From an uncultured Phascolarctobacterium sp. (lineage in GTDB: Bacteria > Bacillota > Negativicutes > Acidaminococcales > Acidaminococcaceae): DNA of 6,547 nt. A program made the position numbers and the translations under genes. The DNA lies in NCBI GenBank assembly GCA_946002345.1, contig CAMFZA010000097.1, positions 1-6,547 on the forward strand, given 5' to 3'. Below the pieces are notes generated by a model. The model was given only the letters and a program-made list of their open reading frames with translations, did not search any database and was not told where the DNA came from. Positions within the stretch are counted from its first letter, which is position 1. Each line of letters begins with the position of its first letter. Of this stretch, positions 5,002-6,547 are shown one piece after another.

Positions 5002-6547
5002 ATGCCCTCAACAGAAAATATTAGTAATGTGGACGAGCTTTTCGTCAAAATAGAAGCATATTTGGCTCCGGAGCAGGTCAGCTTTGTGCGTAAGGCTTAT
5101 GAGCTGGCTTTCGAAGCGCACAAGACCCAGGTGCGTAAGTCCGGCGAGCCCTATATTATTCACCCCATTGGCGTGGTGGGTATTTTGGCAAGCCTACAGA
5201 TGGATGACAAAACCTTGGCGGCAGCCTTTCTGCATGATGTAGTGGAGGATACTGATTATACTCTGGATGATATTAAAGAGCGTTTTGGCGTGGTTGTGGC
5301 CAATCTGGTGGATGGCGTAACCAAGCTGGGTAAAATCGAGTATATTTCCAAGGAAGATAGACAAATTGAAAACTACCGCAAGATGTTCCTGGCCATGGCT
5401 AGGGATATTCGCGTGGTATTGATTAAGCTGGCAGATAGATTGCACAATATGCGCACCATGAAGTTTATGCCCGTGCATAAGCAGCAATCTATTTCCCGGG
5501 AGACACTGGAGATTTATGCTCCCTTGGCGCATCGTTTGGGTATTTATGCCATCAAATGGGAATTAGAGGATTTGGCCTTTCGTTATATGGAGCCGGATGT
5601 ATACTATGATTTGATGGAGCAGGTTAAAACCAAGCGCCGTGAGCGTGAGGCCATGGTTAATGATGCTATGGCAACGCTCAAGGAGGCAGTGGAAAAGGCC
5701 GGCATTCGTTGCGAAATTCAGGGCCGCCCCAAGAATTTTTATAGCATCCATAAAAAGATGCTGCGGGACCACAAGCAGCTTAGTGAGATTTATGATTTGC
5801 TGGCCTTTCGTGTTCTTGTTGATACAGTTAAGGTTTGGTTTGGCACCTTGGGTATTGTACACAGCATGTGGCGTCCTATTCCTGGTCGCTTTAAGGACTA
5901 TGTGGCTGTACCCAAATCCAATATGTACCAATCACTGCATACCACTGTTTTAAGTGCCGGTGGACAGCCTTTGGAAATCCAAATCCGTACCTGTGATATG
6001 CACCGCTGCAGTGATTCTGGTATTGGGGCCCTCTGGCGCTACAAGGAAAAGGGCGGTAGCAAGCCTGCTACAGGCACGGACAAGAGCGTTGATGCCAAGC
6101 TGAGCTGGCTGCGTCAGCTGCTGGAATGGCATAATGATATGAATGATTCCCGTGATTTCGTGAACACGGTGAAGATGGATATTTTTGCGGATGAGGTCTT
6201 TGTCTTTACACCCCGTGGAGACGTTATTGACCTGCCCGTAGGCTCTGTTCCCGTTGACTTTGCTTATCGCATCCATACGGATGTAGGTAATCGTTGCGTA
6301 GGCGCCAAGGTTAATGGTCGCATTGTGCCCTTGGATTATCAGTTAAAAAATGGCGATATTGTGGAGGTAATCACCTCCAAGCAGTCCAACGGTCCCAGCC
6401 GTGACTGGATTAATATTGTTGGCTCCAGTGATACCCGCAACAAGATTAAGAACTGGTTCAAGAAGGAGCGCCGTGAGGAGAACATCCTTAAGGGGCGCGA
6501 AATGCTGGAGCGCGAGGTGAAGCGTCTTGGCTACGAAATCAAGGTGC
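5002..6547 (+). CDS. relA: Bifunctional (p)ppGpp synthetase/hydrolase Rel (3'-partial)
   Basis: Rel makes (p)ppGpp from GTP/GDP and ATP during starvation and also degrades it, setting the stringent response. The frame runs open from ATG 5002 to the window end (515 codons of a usual ~730). Domains in order: HD hydrolase (about 25-180), with H54, H78-D79, E82-D83 and D145 in LADRLHN, all present; synthetase (about 235-350), with GRPKNFYSI, YDLLAFR (D265), the RFKD loop typical of bifunctional enzymes, Y309 in MYQSLHTT, and E325 in EIQIRT; TGS (about 399-459), with VFVFTPRGDVIDLP. The end of TGS leads into the helical region and is cut; the zinc-finger/ACT part is outside. Oddly, two conserved synthetase stretches differ from the norm: TVKVWFGTLG (usually TVKDCYxxLG) and CDMHRCSDSGIGALW (usually WEMHRTAEYGIAAHW), so synthetase activity is uncertain. 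GGGAG at 4987-4991, 10 bases before ATG, inside the end of recJ, is the likely ribosome binding site. Confidence 0.95.
   Translation, partial: MPSTENISNVDELFVKIEAYLAPEQVSFVRKAYELAFEAHKTQVRKSGEPYIIHPIGVVGILASLQMDDKTLAAAFLHDVVEDTDYTLDDIKERFGVVVANLVDGVTKLGKIEYISKEDRQIENYRKMFLAMARDIRVVLIKLADRLHNMRTMKFMPVHKQQSISRETLEIYAPLAHRLGIYAIKWELEDLAFRYMEPDVYYDLMEQVKTKRREREAMVNDAMATLKEAVEKAGIRCEIQGRPKNFYSIHKKMLRDHKQLSEIYDLLAFRVLVDTVKVWFGTLGIVHSMWRPIPGRFKDYVAVPKSNMYQSLHTTVLSAGGQPLEIQIRTCDMHRCSDSGIGALWRYKEKGGSKPATGTDKSVDAKLSWLRQLLEWHNDMNDSRDFVNTVKMDIFADEVFVFTPRGDVIDLPVGSVPVDFAYRIHTDVGNRCVGAKVNGRIVPLDYQLKNGDIVEVITSKQSNGPSRDWINIVGSSDTRNKIKNWFKKERREENILKGREMLEREVKRLGYEIKV

Noticed and set aside
5830..6045. A compensated frameshift as the cause of the unusual Rel synthetase residues
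   Set aside because: Residues between and around the altered stretches (GIVHSMWRPIPGRFKDY, EIQIRT, RYKE) are in the same frame and conserved, and single-base shifts in the altered stretches do not restore the usual motif.
5194..6276. Minus-strand and alternative-frame open frames across the rel gene
   Set aside because: The +1-sense frame from 5002 carries all Rel motifs without interruption to the window end; the others are shadows.

Overview
The window looks like chromosomal core-metabolism DNA from a bacterium of the Firmicutes (Bacillota), most likely a diderm member of the Negativicutes. The Firmicute side rests on a DapG-type aspartokinase next to dapA, a RecJ with the long C-terminal extension, a bifunctional Rel with the RFKD loop, and a sigma-H-like promoter. 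The Negativicutes side rests mainly on a LapA-domain membrane protein, a family usually associated with outer-membrane bacteria. The finer placement (Acidaminococcaceae/Phascolarctobacterium-like) is inference. All five genes are on the + strand, there are no RNA genes, mobile elements or CRISPR arrays that I can see, and base composition looks uniform at roughly half G+C.

Region 1 (1-2103) is the end of a lysine/diaminopimelate operon. It holds the C-terminal two thirds of an aspartokinase (dapG type), then dapA 17 bases later, then a small cysteine-rich CGGC-domain protein whose start overlaps the dapA stop (ATGA). The aspartokinase frame is interrupted by a stop at 6-8, just upstream of its conserved GRGGSD motif. 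This is either damage to the gene or an error at the sequence end. A rho-independent terminator (2113-2160) closes the operon.

Region 2 (2161-2262) is the only real intergenic stretch. It carries a very good match to a sigma-H promoter (boxes at 2190-2198 and 2211-2219) and a strong ribosome binding site.

Region 3 (2263-6547) is a second, tightly packed operon: a LapA-domain inner-membrane protein, recJ (start and stop codons share one base), and relA/rel one base after recJ. Rel runs off the window end after the start of its TGS domain. The layout implies co-expression of single-strand exonuclease repair and the stringent-response enzyme with a small membrane protein, possibly from a stationary-phase-type promoter.

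The most interesting point is in Rel. Its hydrolase residues are intact, but two normally near-invariant stretches of the synthetase domain are changed, including a leucine in place of the histidine of the AAHW motif. I found no clear sign of a wholly new system.
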